A DNA stretch of 7,729 nucleotides. It comes from CAYFUL01 sp964346375. GTDB taxonomy: Bacteria > Bacillota > Clostridia > Tissierellales > Peptoniphilaceae. This document shows positions 1-5,669 of this stretch, in pieces. The notes beneath the pieces are model-generated. The model was not told where the DNA came from, ran no database searches, and worked only from the letters and a program-made list of their open reading frames with translations. Position 1 is the stretch's first letter, and each line of letters opens with the position of its first letter. The translations under genes and the position numbers were made by a program. The stretch covers positions 1-7,729 of the forward strand of contig CAYFUL010000065.1 of the NCBI GenBank assembly GCA_964346375.1. The letters are read 5' to 3'.

Positions 1-117
1 ATCAATTGGATTATAACCTTTTGCGTCTAAAGCTACATAAACTTTATCCAAAATGTCTTTAATTCGCTGATTATCTAAATTTTGCTTTTCAAACACTTGT
101 GTTTCGTTATTATCCAT
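1..117 (-). CDS. ireB: IreB family regulatory phosphoprotein, N-terminal part (cut by window edge)
   Basis: Thirty-nine codons are visible from an ATG at 117 to the window edge, with no stop. The translation starts MDNNETQVFEKQ and ends in VYVALDAKGYNPID. The pattern L..VY.AL..KGYNPI is the hallmark of the IreB/YrzL family (formerly UPF0297 or DUF965), small proteins of about 80-90 residues, so roughly half is missing. In Enterococcus faecalis, IreB is phosphorylated on N-terminal threonines by the PASTA kinase IreK and tunes cell-envelope stress and cephalosporin tolerance. Thr6, followed by a V-F pair, sits where such a threonine is expected, but its phosphorylation here is inference. The position directly after alaS matches the common Firmicutes order alaS-ireB-ruvX(yqgF), so a RuvX-like gene probably follows to the left. 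The start is set by a GGGAGG site five bases upstream. Confidence 0.88.
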   Translation of the reverse strand, partial: MDNNETQVFEKQNLDNQRIKDILDKVYVALDAKGYNPID

Positions 118-122
118 AAATA

Positions 123-128
123 CCTCCC
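123..128 (-). promoter_or_regulatory. Shine-Dalgarno site of ireB
   Basis: GGGAGG read on the minus strand, five bases before the ATG at 117. It fixes the ireB start and lies in the 34-base gap after the alaS stop codon. Confidence 0.8.
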
Positions 129-133
129 AAATG

Positions 134-142
134 ATTATAACA
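134..142 (-). promoter_or_regulatory. Candidate extended -10 promoter for ireB
   Basis: The minus strand reads TGTTATAAT, a perfect TATAAT with the TG extension that often makes a -35 dispensable. A weak -35 (TTATCA, 4 of 6) lies 17 bases upstream at 157-162, inside the last alaS codons. Transcription would start near 127-128, right at the Shine-Dalgarno, giving a leader of only about 10 bases. In an AT-rich gap such matches can arise by chance, so this is a candidate that could let ireB be made independently of alaS. Confidence 0.45.
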
Positions 143-151
143 TAAATAAAA

Positions 152-1246
152 CTAATTGATAACTATATTTGATAAAATCTCTTCTGCTTTGTCAAAGGCG
201 CTTTGTAATTTTTCAATATCCTTACCGCCAGCAGTAGCCATATCAGGACGACCACCGCCGCCTCCGCCAGTTACCTTTGCAACTTCTCTAATTATATCTC
301 CAGCTTTTATACCCTCTGAATTTAACTCCTTAGATACTCCACATACAAAGTTTAACTTTCCATCAGATACATTAGAAAGGAGAACCACTGCTCTGCCAAG
401 TTTATTTCTAACGTCGTCGGCAATATTTCTTAGAGTTTCTAAATCTGAATCTTCAAAACTATATTTAACTAAATTTACACTGCCTATTTCCACTTTTGAA
501 TCAAGTACTGAACTAAGTTCTTCCTTTGCGTGGGAGAGTTTTAGTGATTCAATTTCCTTATTTAATAATTTATAGTTCTCTATTGTTGCAGAAAGTTTAT
601 TAATAATTTCATCCTTGTTGGATTTTAAAAGTGATGCAACTTTCTCCCTTAAATCTATTACATTGTTTAGTGAATTATAAACTGCAGGTCCTGTAATGGA
701 CTCAATTCTTCTAACTCCAGATGAAATTCCATTCTCTGAAAGAATTTTAAACATGGAAATTTCAGCAGTATTTCTTACGTGAGTTCCACCACATAATTCC
801 ATGGAGTAGTCTCCCATTTTAATTACACGTACTTCGTCCTTGTACTTCTCTTCAAAAAGTCCAATAGCACCCATTTCAGAAGCCTCATTTGGATTTGAAA
901 TTATGGTTTCAACTGGAAGAGAGTTAAAGATTTGCTCATTTACCTTCTCCTCAATTTTTCTTAAATCCTCTTTTGAAATTGCTTCGTAGTGAGTAAAGTC
1001 AAATCTCATTCTATTTTCCAATACTTCAGAACCAGCTTGGTTTACGTGATTTCCAAGAACTTCTTTTAATGCCTTGTGTAGTAGGTGAGTTACAGAGTGG
1101 TTTCTTCTAATGTTATTTCTTCTCTTAGAGTCAATTTTAGCAAGTACACTACTTCCAACTTTTACAGTTCCTTCTACTACTTCTGCCTTGTGTAGATCTC
1201 GTTCGCCGCTGGATCTTGTAATATCTAATACTTTTAATTTTATGTC
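152..1246 (-). CDS. alaS: Alanyl-tRNA synthetase, C-terminal part (downstream of the assembly gap)
   Basis: An open frame of 364 codons runs from the gap edge to a TAG at 152-154, with no stop; it is the 3' continuation of the gene at 1257-2850. It begins DIKLKVLDITRSSGER, then enters the editing (SAD) domain, which hydrolyses mischarged Ser- or Gly-tRNA(Ala). The metal-binding residues are visible: HSVTHLLH (His at 1097-1099 and 1085-1087), then ELCGGTH (Cys at 791-793, His at 779-781). A helical linker follows, then the DHHA1/C-Ala domain with its six-glycine run and RPDMATAGG near 230-268. No ATG start belongs in this part: an in-frame TTG at 1021 lies inside the editing domain and is only an internal leucine. 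The frame differs from that of the N-terminal part only because the gap is written as ten Ns. Identity is secure; only the junction is uncertain. Confidence 0.93.
   Translation of the reverse strand, partial: DIKLKVLDITRSSGERDLHKAEVVEGTVKVGSSVLAKIDSKRRNNIRRNHSVTHLLHKALKEVLGNHVNQAGSEVLENRMRFDFTHYEAISKEDLRKIEEKVNEQIFNSLPVETIISNPNEASEMGAIGLFEEKYKDEVRVIKMGDYSMELCGGTHVRNTAEISMFKILSENGISSGVRRIESITGPAVYNSLNNVIDLREKVASLLKSNKDEIINKLSATIENYKLLNKEIESLKLSHAKEELSSVLDSKVEIGSVNLVKYSFEDSDLETLRNIADDVRNKLGRAVVLLSNVSDGKLNFVCGVSKELNSEGIKAGDIIREVAKVTGGGGGGRPDMATAGGKDIEKLQSAFDKAEEILSNIVIN
1190..1208. other. Sequence resembling the Illumina P5 adapter, inside alaS near the gap
   Basis: The plus strand at 1190-1201 is GTGTAGATCTCG, identical to the first 12 bases of the reverse complement of the P5 flow-cell oligo as I remember it. 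TCGCCG follows at 1203-1208, which also occurs in P5 after a four-base spacer where here there is one base. The stretch still encodes plausible AlaRS sequence (SSGERDLHK), so it may be genuine and have caused reads to be clipped. It uses the codons AGC, GGC and CGA, which are uncommon in this window. Confidence 0.4.
1231..1246 (-). repeat. Gap-flanking direct repeat, left copy
   Basis: Sixteen bases (minus strand GACATAAAATTAAAAG) match 1290-1305 at 15 of 16 positions. The two copies encode DIKLK and DLKLK and sit on either side of the N run. They probably represent the same piece of alaS, or the short similarity at which two contigs were mis-extended. Confidence 0.7.
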
Positions 1247-1256
1247 NNNNNNNNNN
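1247..1256. other. Assembly gap of ten Ns inside alaS
   Basis: Ten consecutive N characters, probably a placeholder rather than a measured length. With ten bases the upstream frame hits a TAA at 1240-1242. If both flanks were correct the gap would need a length of 2 modulo 3. The apparent frameshift is therefore not evidence of a pseudogene. Confidence 0.95.
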
Positions 1257-1289
1257 TTACTGGATCTATAACTGCCATAATACGAGATT
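1257..1289 (-). other. Probable chimeric contig end resembling glnS, not alaS
   Basis: In the alaS frame this stretch encodes ESRIMAVIDPV. It does not fit the AlaRS domain that should follow DLKLK. It closely resembles the conserved GlnRS motif R-x-MAV-x-DP-x-K (E. coli GlnRS has APRAMAVIDPVK). Even the preceding EDLKLK resembles GlnRS EDLN. I infer that the contig was extended into glnS through a short shared AT-rich word. A true insertion in AlaRS is the less likely alternative. Confidence 0.55.
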
Positions 1290-2850
1290 CTTTTAATTTT
1301 AAGTCTTCTCCAATAATTTCGCCAGTATCTCCAACTTGTCCACCACTTTCACCATAGAAAGGTGTTTTTTCTAGGGTTATAGTTACAAGATCTCCTACAC
1401 TTGCACTTTCTAGTGAGGTTTCATTTGCAAAAATTCCCGTTACTACAGTTTCATTTTCGTCAACTTCATATCCTGTAAATTCGTTGGTTAAGTCCTTAAA
1501 TAATTCCTCTGAATGGTGACTTGACCAGCCAATATTTGAGTCCTCTCTAGCAGACCTTGCCCTTTGTCTTTGAAGTTCCATATTCTCTTCAAATCCATCT
1601 ATATCTATATCGAGAAGATTTTCTATTAAAATTTCTTTAGTTAAGTCCACTGGGAATCCATAGGTATCGTATAATTTAAATGCCTTATCTCCAGATAGTA
1701 CTGATTTTTTTTGAGTTTTTAATGCCTCAATATACTTTGATAGAATTACCATACCCTGTTCAAGAGTTTCAAGGAATTTTTCCTCTTCACGTCTTATTAC
1801 GTCAAAGATTACATCTTTATTTTCAATAAGCTCAGTATATTCTACGCCCCAATCCTCTACAACAACTCTACTTAGTTCTGCAAGGAATCCCTTTTTAATT
1901 CCAAGTAGTCTACCATGTCTAGCAGCACGTCTAATAAGACGACGTAGTACATACTCTCTACCTTCGTTGCCAGGACGTACAGAGTCTGATACTAGGAAGG
2001 TAATTGCCCTTATATGGTCTGTTATTACTCTTACAGATTCATCTAGTTTTGCATCAGTTTTGTACTTGTAATTTGCAGCAGTTTCAATTGCCCTTACTAT
2101 TTTATCTAGTGCATCCACTTCAAAAATATTGTCAGTTACTTGTAGTACAGTTGCCAGTCTTTCAAGTCCCATTCCAGTATCAATATTTGGATTGGAAAGT
2201 GGATGGTAAACTCCAGCTTCGTCCTTGTCAAATTGAGTAAATACTAAATTCCATACCTCTATAAATCTGTCGCAATCACATCCCGGTTTACAATTAGGAT
2301 CTCCACATCCATGTTCCTCTCCTCTATCAACATATATTTCAGAACATGGACCTGATGGACCTACTTCAAGTTCCCAGAAGTTATCTTCCTTACCAAGTCG
2401 TACAATTTTCTCCTCTGGTATTCCAATTTCCTTATTCCAAATTTCATAGGCTTCATCATCATCAAGGTATACAGTTACCCAAAGGTCCTCTGGATCGATT
2501 TCAACGTTTACAGTTAAAAATTCCCAAGCCCATGCTATGGCTTCCTTTTTAAAATAATCTCCAAAGGAAAAATTTCCAAGCATTTCAAAAAATGTAGCAT
2601 GTCTATCTGTCTTGCCTACATTTTCTATATCTCCAGTACGAATACATTTTTGACAAGTAGATACTCTAGTTCTTGGTGGTGTCGCCTCTCCTGTAAAGTA
2701 TTTTTTCATAGGTGCCATTCCCGCTCCTATAAGTAGTAGTGATTTATCGTTATTGGGTACTAGAGAAAAACTTGGTAGTATTAAATGCTCCTTTGAAGCG
2801 AAAAAATTTAAGTATTCTCTTCTAATTTCCTGTAATCCTAATCTCTTCAT
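1257..2850 (-). CDS. alaS: Alanyl-tRNA synthetase, N-terminal part (upstream of the assembly gap)
   Basis: This class II synthetase charges tRNA(Ala) in the cytoplasm. The ATG at 2850 gives MKRLGLQEIRREYLNFF, the normal AlaRS beginning (family: I R x x F L x F F), and has an SD eight bases upstream; an earlier in-frame start at 2919 would lie inside the permease gene. The catalytic core is complete: RHATFFEMLGNFSFGDYF (residues 83-100), NFWELEVGPSGPCSEIY (157-173), EVWNLVFTQF (198-207) and motif 3 DTGMGLERLATVLQ (224-237). The insert with four cysteines (Cys182, 187, 191, 193) is of the form I associate with clostridial enzymes. The helical tRNA-recognition domain carries REYVLRRLIRRAARHGRLLG (298-317). 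TPFYGESGGQVGD (496-508) opens the editing region. The last reliable residues are about 515-520 (E-D-L-K-L-K); residues 521-531 look foreign. It is translationally coupled to the upstream permease gene. Confidence 0.95.
1290..1305 (-). repeat. Gap-flanking direct repeat, right copy
   Basis: Partner of 1231-1246, differing at one base. Both copies begin with an aspartate codon in their own reading frame (1303-1305 and 1244-1246). Superimposing them joins the two alaS parts in frame with no added or lost residue. Confidence 0.7.
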
Positions 2851-2854
2851 CTTT

Positions 2855-4111
2855 TTATCTCCTTGCCTCAATATATTTCTTCTTTGCAAAATCAAATAGT
2901 ACCATTGCCACTGCAACAAAAGGCACTCCCAGTATCATTCCCAGTACTCCAAACATTCCCCCACCAATTACTATTGCTAGTAGTACAATTAATGGATGAA
3001 GTCCTACAGAATCACCTAGTAATTTTGGACCAACAATATTATTTTCCAACCAATTTGAACCCATAAAAATTATTACAACCCATACAACCTTTATTGGTGA
3101 GTCAATAAATGCAAATAGCATAGCTGGAATTAGTCCAAGTATAGGTCCAATATATGGAATTATATCTGCAATTGTGGTAATAATACCAATTACAATTGCA
3201 AAGTCCACTCTAATTATTAATAGAGCAATTGTAGTAAATATTCCCACAAAAACTGCCATTAGTATTCTGCCCCTTAAAAAATCCATAAGGGCTAAGTCTA
3301 TTCTCTCTGATAGATATAGTACATCAGACTTATGTTTTTTAGGAAGGCTTTCTACAACTTTTGCCTTGATTTTATCCTTGTCTATTACAAAGTAAAAGGC
3401 AAAGATCATAGTTAAAAATACTCTAAAAATAAAAGCAGCAAAGGCTGTAATTCCACCGGCAATATTTTTTAGTCCCGAAAAGTCCTTTAAATTTCTAAGT
3501 CTATTTGTAAAATTTAGTAGTACAGCTTTAAATAAATCGTATACTTCGTTGTATACAGACTTTGAACCATCTCCATCTTCAAAAAACCAAGGGAAACTTT
3601 CACTTAATCTATCTACAAAATCAAAAAAAGTAGTTTCAAAACTCTGTAATGTTCCCGGAAGTTTTGCAACTAAATTTGTAGTCTCCTCTATTGTCTTAGG
3701 TATTACCAGTCCAAGTAGTACGGCAAATAGTAGAATAAATCCCCCGTAAATTATTAGTACTCCAAAGGGTCTTTTAATACCCCTATTTTCAAAATAGTTT
3801 ACCAGCGGATTAATAATATAGGCTATAATCGTTGCCAGCGCAATAGATGAAACTGTACTTCCAAGTATTGGGAATTTTTTAAATATAAGTGCAATGATGT
3901 AAACGACTATTATTCCAAGAAATACTCGAAGTATTAATTTAAGGTCTATTTCAATTCTCTTGCCCTTTTCAATAAATCTATTGCCTATATTTATAAGGTA
4001 GTAGATTGAGAGAAACATAAGAACTACTAGAAGAACTGCAACAGTAATAATAATAAAATCTGGTGTTAGAATATTTTGTTTAGTTAATTCTATTATTTCC
4101 TCCCTAGTCAT
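2855..4111 (-). CDS. AI-2E family transporter (YrrI-like membrane permease)
   Basis: A 418-residue membrane protein of the AI-2E/PerM family (PF01594), normal in length. Hydrophobic segments lie near residues 18-40, 60-77, 83-100, 115-137, 223-243, 283-300, 302-318, 322-338, 340-350 and 372-408; some of these are re-entrant or paired. The soluble stretch between the fourth and fifth segments is usual for the family. The C-terminal signature is clear: PYIGPILGLIPA (319-330), ENNIVGPKLLG (356-366) and GLHPLIVLLA (370-379). Members have been linked to autoinducer-2 export and Na+/H+ or Li+/H+ exchange, but the substrate cannot be read from sequence. A homologue just upstream of alaS is a conserved Firmicutes arrangement (yrrI in Bacillus subtilis). 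I chose the ATG at 4111 because AAGGGGTG precedes it by seven bases; an in-frame TTG at 4129 lies upstream of that site. Confidence 0.9.
   Translation of the reverse strand: MTREEIIELTKQNILTPDFIIITVAVLLVVLMFLSIYYLINIGNRFIEKGKRIEIDLKLILRVFLGIIVVYIIALIFKKFPILGSTVSSIALATIIAYIINPLVNYFENRGIKRPFGVLIIYGGFILLFAVLLGLVIPKTIEETTNLVAKLPGTLQSFETTFFDFVDRLSESFPWFFEDGDGSKSVYNEVYDLFKAVLLNFTNRLRNLKDFSGLKNIAGGITAFAAFIFRVFLTMIFAFYFVIDKDKIKAKVVESLPKKHKSDVLYLSERIDLALMDFLRGRILMAVFVGIFTTIALLIIRVDFAIVIGIITTIADIIPYIGPILGLIPAMLFAFIDSPIKVVWVVIIFMGSNWLENNIVGPKLLGDSVGLHPLIVLLAIVIGGGMFGVLGMILGVPFVAVAMVLFDFAKKKYIEARR
2859..2864 (-). promoter_or_regulatory. Shine-Dalgarno site of alaS, inside the end of the permease gene
   Basis: AAGGAG read on the minus strand, eight bases before the ATG at 2850. 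It is formed by the last sense codons of the permease gene, whose TAA is at 2855-2857. Ribosomes ending the permease would clear or re-use this site, which points to translational coupling and settles the alaS start. Confidence 0.8.
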
Positions 4112-4116
4112 CTCTT

Positions 4117-4124
4117 CACCCCTT
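4117..4124 (-). promoter_or_regulatory. Shine-Dalgarno site of the permease gene
   Basis: AAGGGGTG read on the minus strand, with its GGGG core ending seven bases before the ATG at 4111. It decides between that ATG and the TTG six codons upstream, which it follows. Confidence 0.7.
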
Positions 4125-4129
4125 AACAA

Positions 4130-4158
4130 ATTTTATCATAGTGAATTTAATTTCTCAA
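4130..4158 (-). promoter_or_regulatory. Candidate vegetative promoter for the permease-alaS-ireB module
   Basis: On the minus strand, a -35 TTGAGA (4153-4158, 5 of 6) and a -10 TAAAAT (4130-4135, 5 of 6) are separated by exactly 17 bases. The -35 overlaps the last codons of the desulfurase gene and its stop codon lies in the spacer. The predicted start is near 4123, leaving a leader of about 12 bases that is little more than the ribosome binding site. It falls in the longest intergenic gap of the window (35 bases). No terminator separates it from the upstream operon, so it would add to read-through. Confidence 0.5.
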
Positions 4159-5265
4159 TTTATTTACTACTTCTATTACCCTATGTGCCGCGGTTTCAAT
4201 CTCATTTATGGTTATATTTTCGTCAAAGGAAACCCTTATGGAATTTCGCACCTCTTCTTCAGACAGTCCCATAGAGGTTAGTACATGGGAAGGCTCTGTA
4301 CTTCCTGCAGTACAAGCCGATCCAGCAGATACATATATATCCATAAGACCAAGTTGCATTAAAAGGAGACTATTGTCCACTCCCTTAAAAGATAGATTTA
4401 TTGTACCAGGTAGAATTTCTCCACTACCGTTTATTTTAAAATCCAACTGTCCCTTTAAAACATCAAGGAAGGATTTTTTAAGATCCTCTTTTTTTCTATT
4501 ACTCTCTTTCATACCTGTATATGTGTCTACAATTGCTCTAGCTATTCCCACAATAAAGGCAACATTTTCAGTACCTGCTCTTAAATTTCTCTCCTGTACT
4601 CCTCCGTGAATTAGGCTTTCAATTTTTACACTGGAGTCTAAATAGAGAATGCCTATTCCCTTTGGACCATGGATCTTATGCCCAGAGATGCTAATGGAAT
4701 CAAAAATCCCCTTTGGTTTTATTGCAATAGAGCTTACTGCCTGAACTGCATCTGAATGAAAAACTATACCTTTACTTTTACATATCTCCGAAATTTTAAC
4801 TACGTCTTGAACTGTACCAACTTCGTTATTTGCATACATTATAGAAACAAATCCAGTAGTATCTTTTATTTTACTCTCTAAATCCCCAATATCTACCTGT
4901 CCACTTGGAAGAATATCTACATAGCTAATATCGTAACCCATTCTCTCTAAAAACTTAAAGGCGTTTAAAACTCCATGGTGTTCAAATTTTGAAGTTATTA
5001 AATGTTTACCTGGGTTTTTAAAAGCGTATCCAAGTATTGCCATATTATCGCTCTCTGTTCCTCCAGAGGTGAAATAGATTGTAGATGGATTTACTCCAAG
5101 GGTAGTTGCAACACTATGTCTTGAAAGTTCAATGGCTTCCTTTGCCCTTTGCCCTAAATTATAAATACTTGAGGGATTTCCAAATTCATCCCTCAAGTAT
5201 GGCACCATTTCTCTATATACATTTTCGCTTATCTTTGTAGTAGAAGCACTGTCTAAATAGATCAT
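4147..5265 (-). CDS. Cysteine desulfurase, NifS/IscS type (group I)
   Basis: A 372-residue PLP enzyme that removes sulfur from L-cysteine as a protein-bound persulfide and releases alanine. Visible residues are FEHHG (His96, stacking on PLP), HSDAVQA (Asp172 and Gln175, holding the cofactor), SGHKIHGPKG (Lys197, the Schiff-base lysine), and SAGSACTAGSTEPSHVL with catalytic Cys318 on the flexible loop that defines group I. The opening YLDSASTTK replaces the usual YLDNAATT. ATG at 5265 gives the standard MIYLD start and has TGAGGT five bases before it; a GTG at 5277 lies upstream of that site and is less likely. It follows the Rrf2 gene by eight bases, as in cymR-yrvO of B. subtilis and iscR-iscS of E. 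coli. The usual mnmA does not follow, so whether its sulfur goes to tRNA thiolation, clusters or another acceptor is open. iscS or nifS would both be fair names. Confidence 0.93.
   Translation of the reverse strand: MIYLDSASTTKISENVYREMVPYLRDEFGNPSSIYNLGQRAKEAIELSRHSVATTLGVNPSTIYFTSGGTESDNMAILGYAFKNPGKHLITSKFEHHGVLNAFKFLERMGYDISYVDILPSGQVDIGDLESKIKDTTGFVSIMYANNEVGTVQDVVKISEICKSKGIVFHSDAVQAVSSIAIKPKGIFDSISISGHKIHGPKGIGILYLDSSVKIESLIHGGVQERNLRAGTENVAFIVGIARAIVDTYTGMKESNRKKEDLKKSFLDVLKGQLDFKINGSGEILPGTINLSFKGVDNSLLLMQLGLMDIYVSAGSACTAGSTEPSHVLTSMGLSEEEVRNSIRVSFDENITINEIETAAHRVIEVVNKLRN
5165..5200 (-). repeat. Perfect inverted repeat inside the desulfurase gene
   Basis: ATACTTGAGGGA at 5165-5176 is exactly complementary to 5189-5200, and the pair 5177/5188 extends the stem to 13 base pairs with a 10-base loop. 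In the mRNA it lies at bases 66-101 of the coding region, over the codons for YLRDEFGNPSSI, a conserved stretch. No strong run of U follows, so it is not a typical terminator. It may slow ribosomes, shield the message or be coincidence. Confidence 0.6.
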
Positions 5266-5270
5266 TACAT

Positions 5271-5276
5271 ACCTCA
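5271..5276 (-). promoter_or_regulatory. Shine-Dalgarno site of the NifS/IscS-type desulfurase gene
   Basis: TGAGGT read on the minus strand, five bases before the ATG at 5265. Its first three bases are the TGA stop of the Rrf2 gene (5274-5276), so termination of one gene takes place on the binding site of the next. Confidence 0.65.
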
Positions 5277-5669
5277 CATATCAGCAAGAGTTAAAGAGTC
5301 TAGTACCTCTTCTAACTTGTACTGTATCTTGTCTAAAATGTCCTTAGTTGCACAGGACTCTCCCTTGTCGCAACTTACTACCCTATCTGTGCTACAACAG
5401 GATAGTTCAACTTCCCCCTCTAGGGAATTTATTATATCTCCAATTTTTATTTCCTTTGGGTCCCTTGAGAGAAAATATCCTCCTTGAGCTCCTCTTACAG
5501 ATTCAACAAGCTTGTCCTTTTTTAATCTAGTAAAAAGCTGTTCCAAGTATGCTTCAGAAAGATTTTCCTCCTCGGCTATTGTTTTAAGAGATACAGGCCC
5601 TTCACCATAGTACTTTGAAAGTCTGTACATACTCATTAGCCCGTATCTTCCCTTTGTAGAAAGTTTCAT
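5274..5669 (-). CDS. Rrf2 family transcriptional regulator, IscR-like, with putative Fe-S cysteines
   Basis: A 131-residue winged-helix regulator. MKLSTKGRYGLMSMYRL (1-17) is the family's first helix, SLKTIAEEENLSEAYLEQLF (27-46) the recognition helix region, and RGAQGGYFL (59-67) the wing. After LEGEVEL come Cys91, Cys92, Cys100 and Cys106. The pattern C92-x7-C100-x5-C106 resembles the [2Fe-2S] loop of E. coli IscR (C92-x5-C98-x5-C104-x2-H107), though no histidine sits three residues past the last cysteine. B. subtilis CymR, the obvious alternative, lacks this cysteine set. I therefore favour a cluster-sensing repressor that feeds back on the SUF operon and the next gene; its targets are inference, as the operon promoter lies outside the window. 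Its ATG overlaps the sufU stop by one base (TAATG), and it is followed after eight bases by the second desulfurase. Confidence 0.9.
   Translation of the reverse strand: MKLSTKGRYGLMSMYRLSKYYGEGPVSLKTIAEEENLSEAYLEQLFTRLKKDKLVESVRGAQGGYFLSRDPKEIKIGDIINSLEGEVELSCCSTDRVVSCDKGESCATKDILDKIQYKLEEVLDSLTLADM

Noticed and set aside
251..268. GC-rich GGN repeat in alaS as a possible repeat element
   Set aside because: It encodes the six-glycine stretch followed by RPDMATAGG, which is conserved in the AlaRS C-terminal domain.
156..575. Open frame on the plus strand with a run of prolines
   Set aside because: It is the antisense of the AlaRS C-terminal glycine-rich region; the prolines are the complement of glycine codons. 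No ribosome site or protein family supports it.
1070..1195. Twelve-base repeat (TGCCTTGTGTAG) at 1070-1081 and 1184-1195
   Set aside because: Both copies encode L-H-K-A in AlaRS with the same codons; this is shared codon use, not a mobile or regulatory repeat.
1202..1216. Small GC-rich patch in alaS as a sign of transferred DNA
   Set aside because: It is too short and lies beside the assembly gap; adapter-like similarity or local codon choice is a simpler explanation.
1240..1246. Stop codon truncating AlaRS, suggesting a pseudogene
   Set aside because: The stop appears only if the ten Ns are read as ten real bases. Both flanks are open in their own frames and all motifs are intact.
1021..1246. 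A separate gene starting at TTG 1021 for the AlaRS C-terminal half
   Set aside because: The frame is open upstream to the gap and encodes the editing-domain HSVTHLLH motif, so the TTG is an internal leucine.
2004..2552. Plus-strand open frames opposite AlaRS
   Set aside because: They are low-complexity Leu/Gln/Pro-rich antisense frames of a well-identified gene with no start signals.
2851..2854. T-box leader for alaS
   Set aside because: Only four bases separate the permease stop from the alaS start, leaving no room for one, and no specifier or antiterminator pattern was seen in the 35-base gap upstream of the permease.
2851..2919. Longer AlaRS start at 2919
   Set aside because: The extra 23 residues lie within the permease coding region and do not look like AlaRS. 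ATG at 2850 has the SD site and the family's normal first residues.
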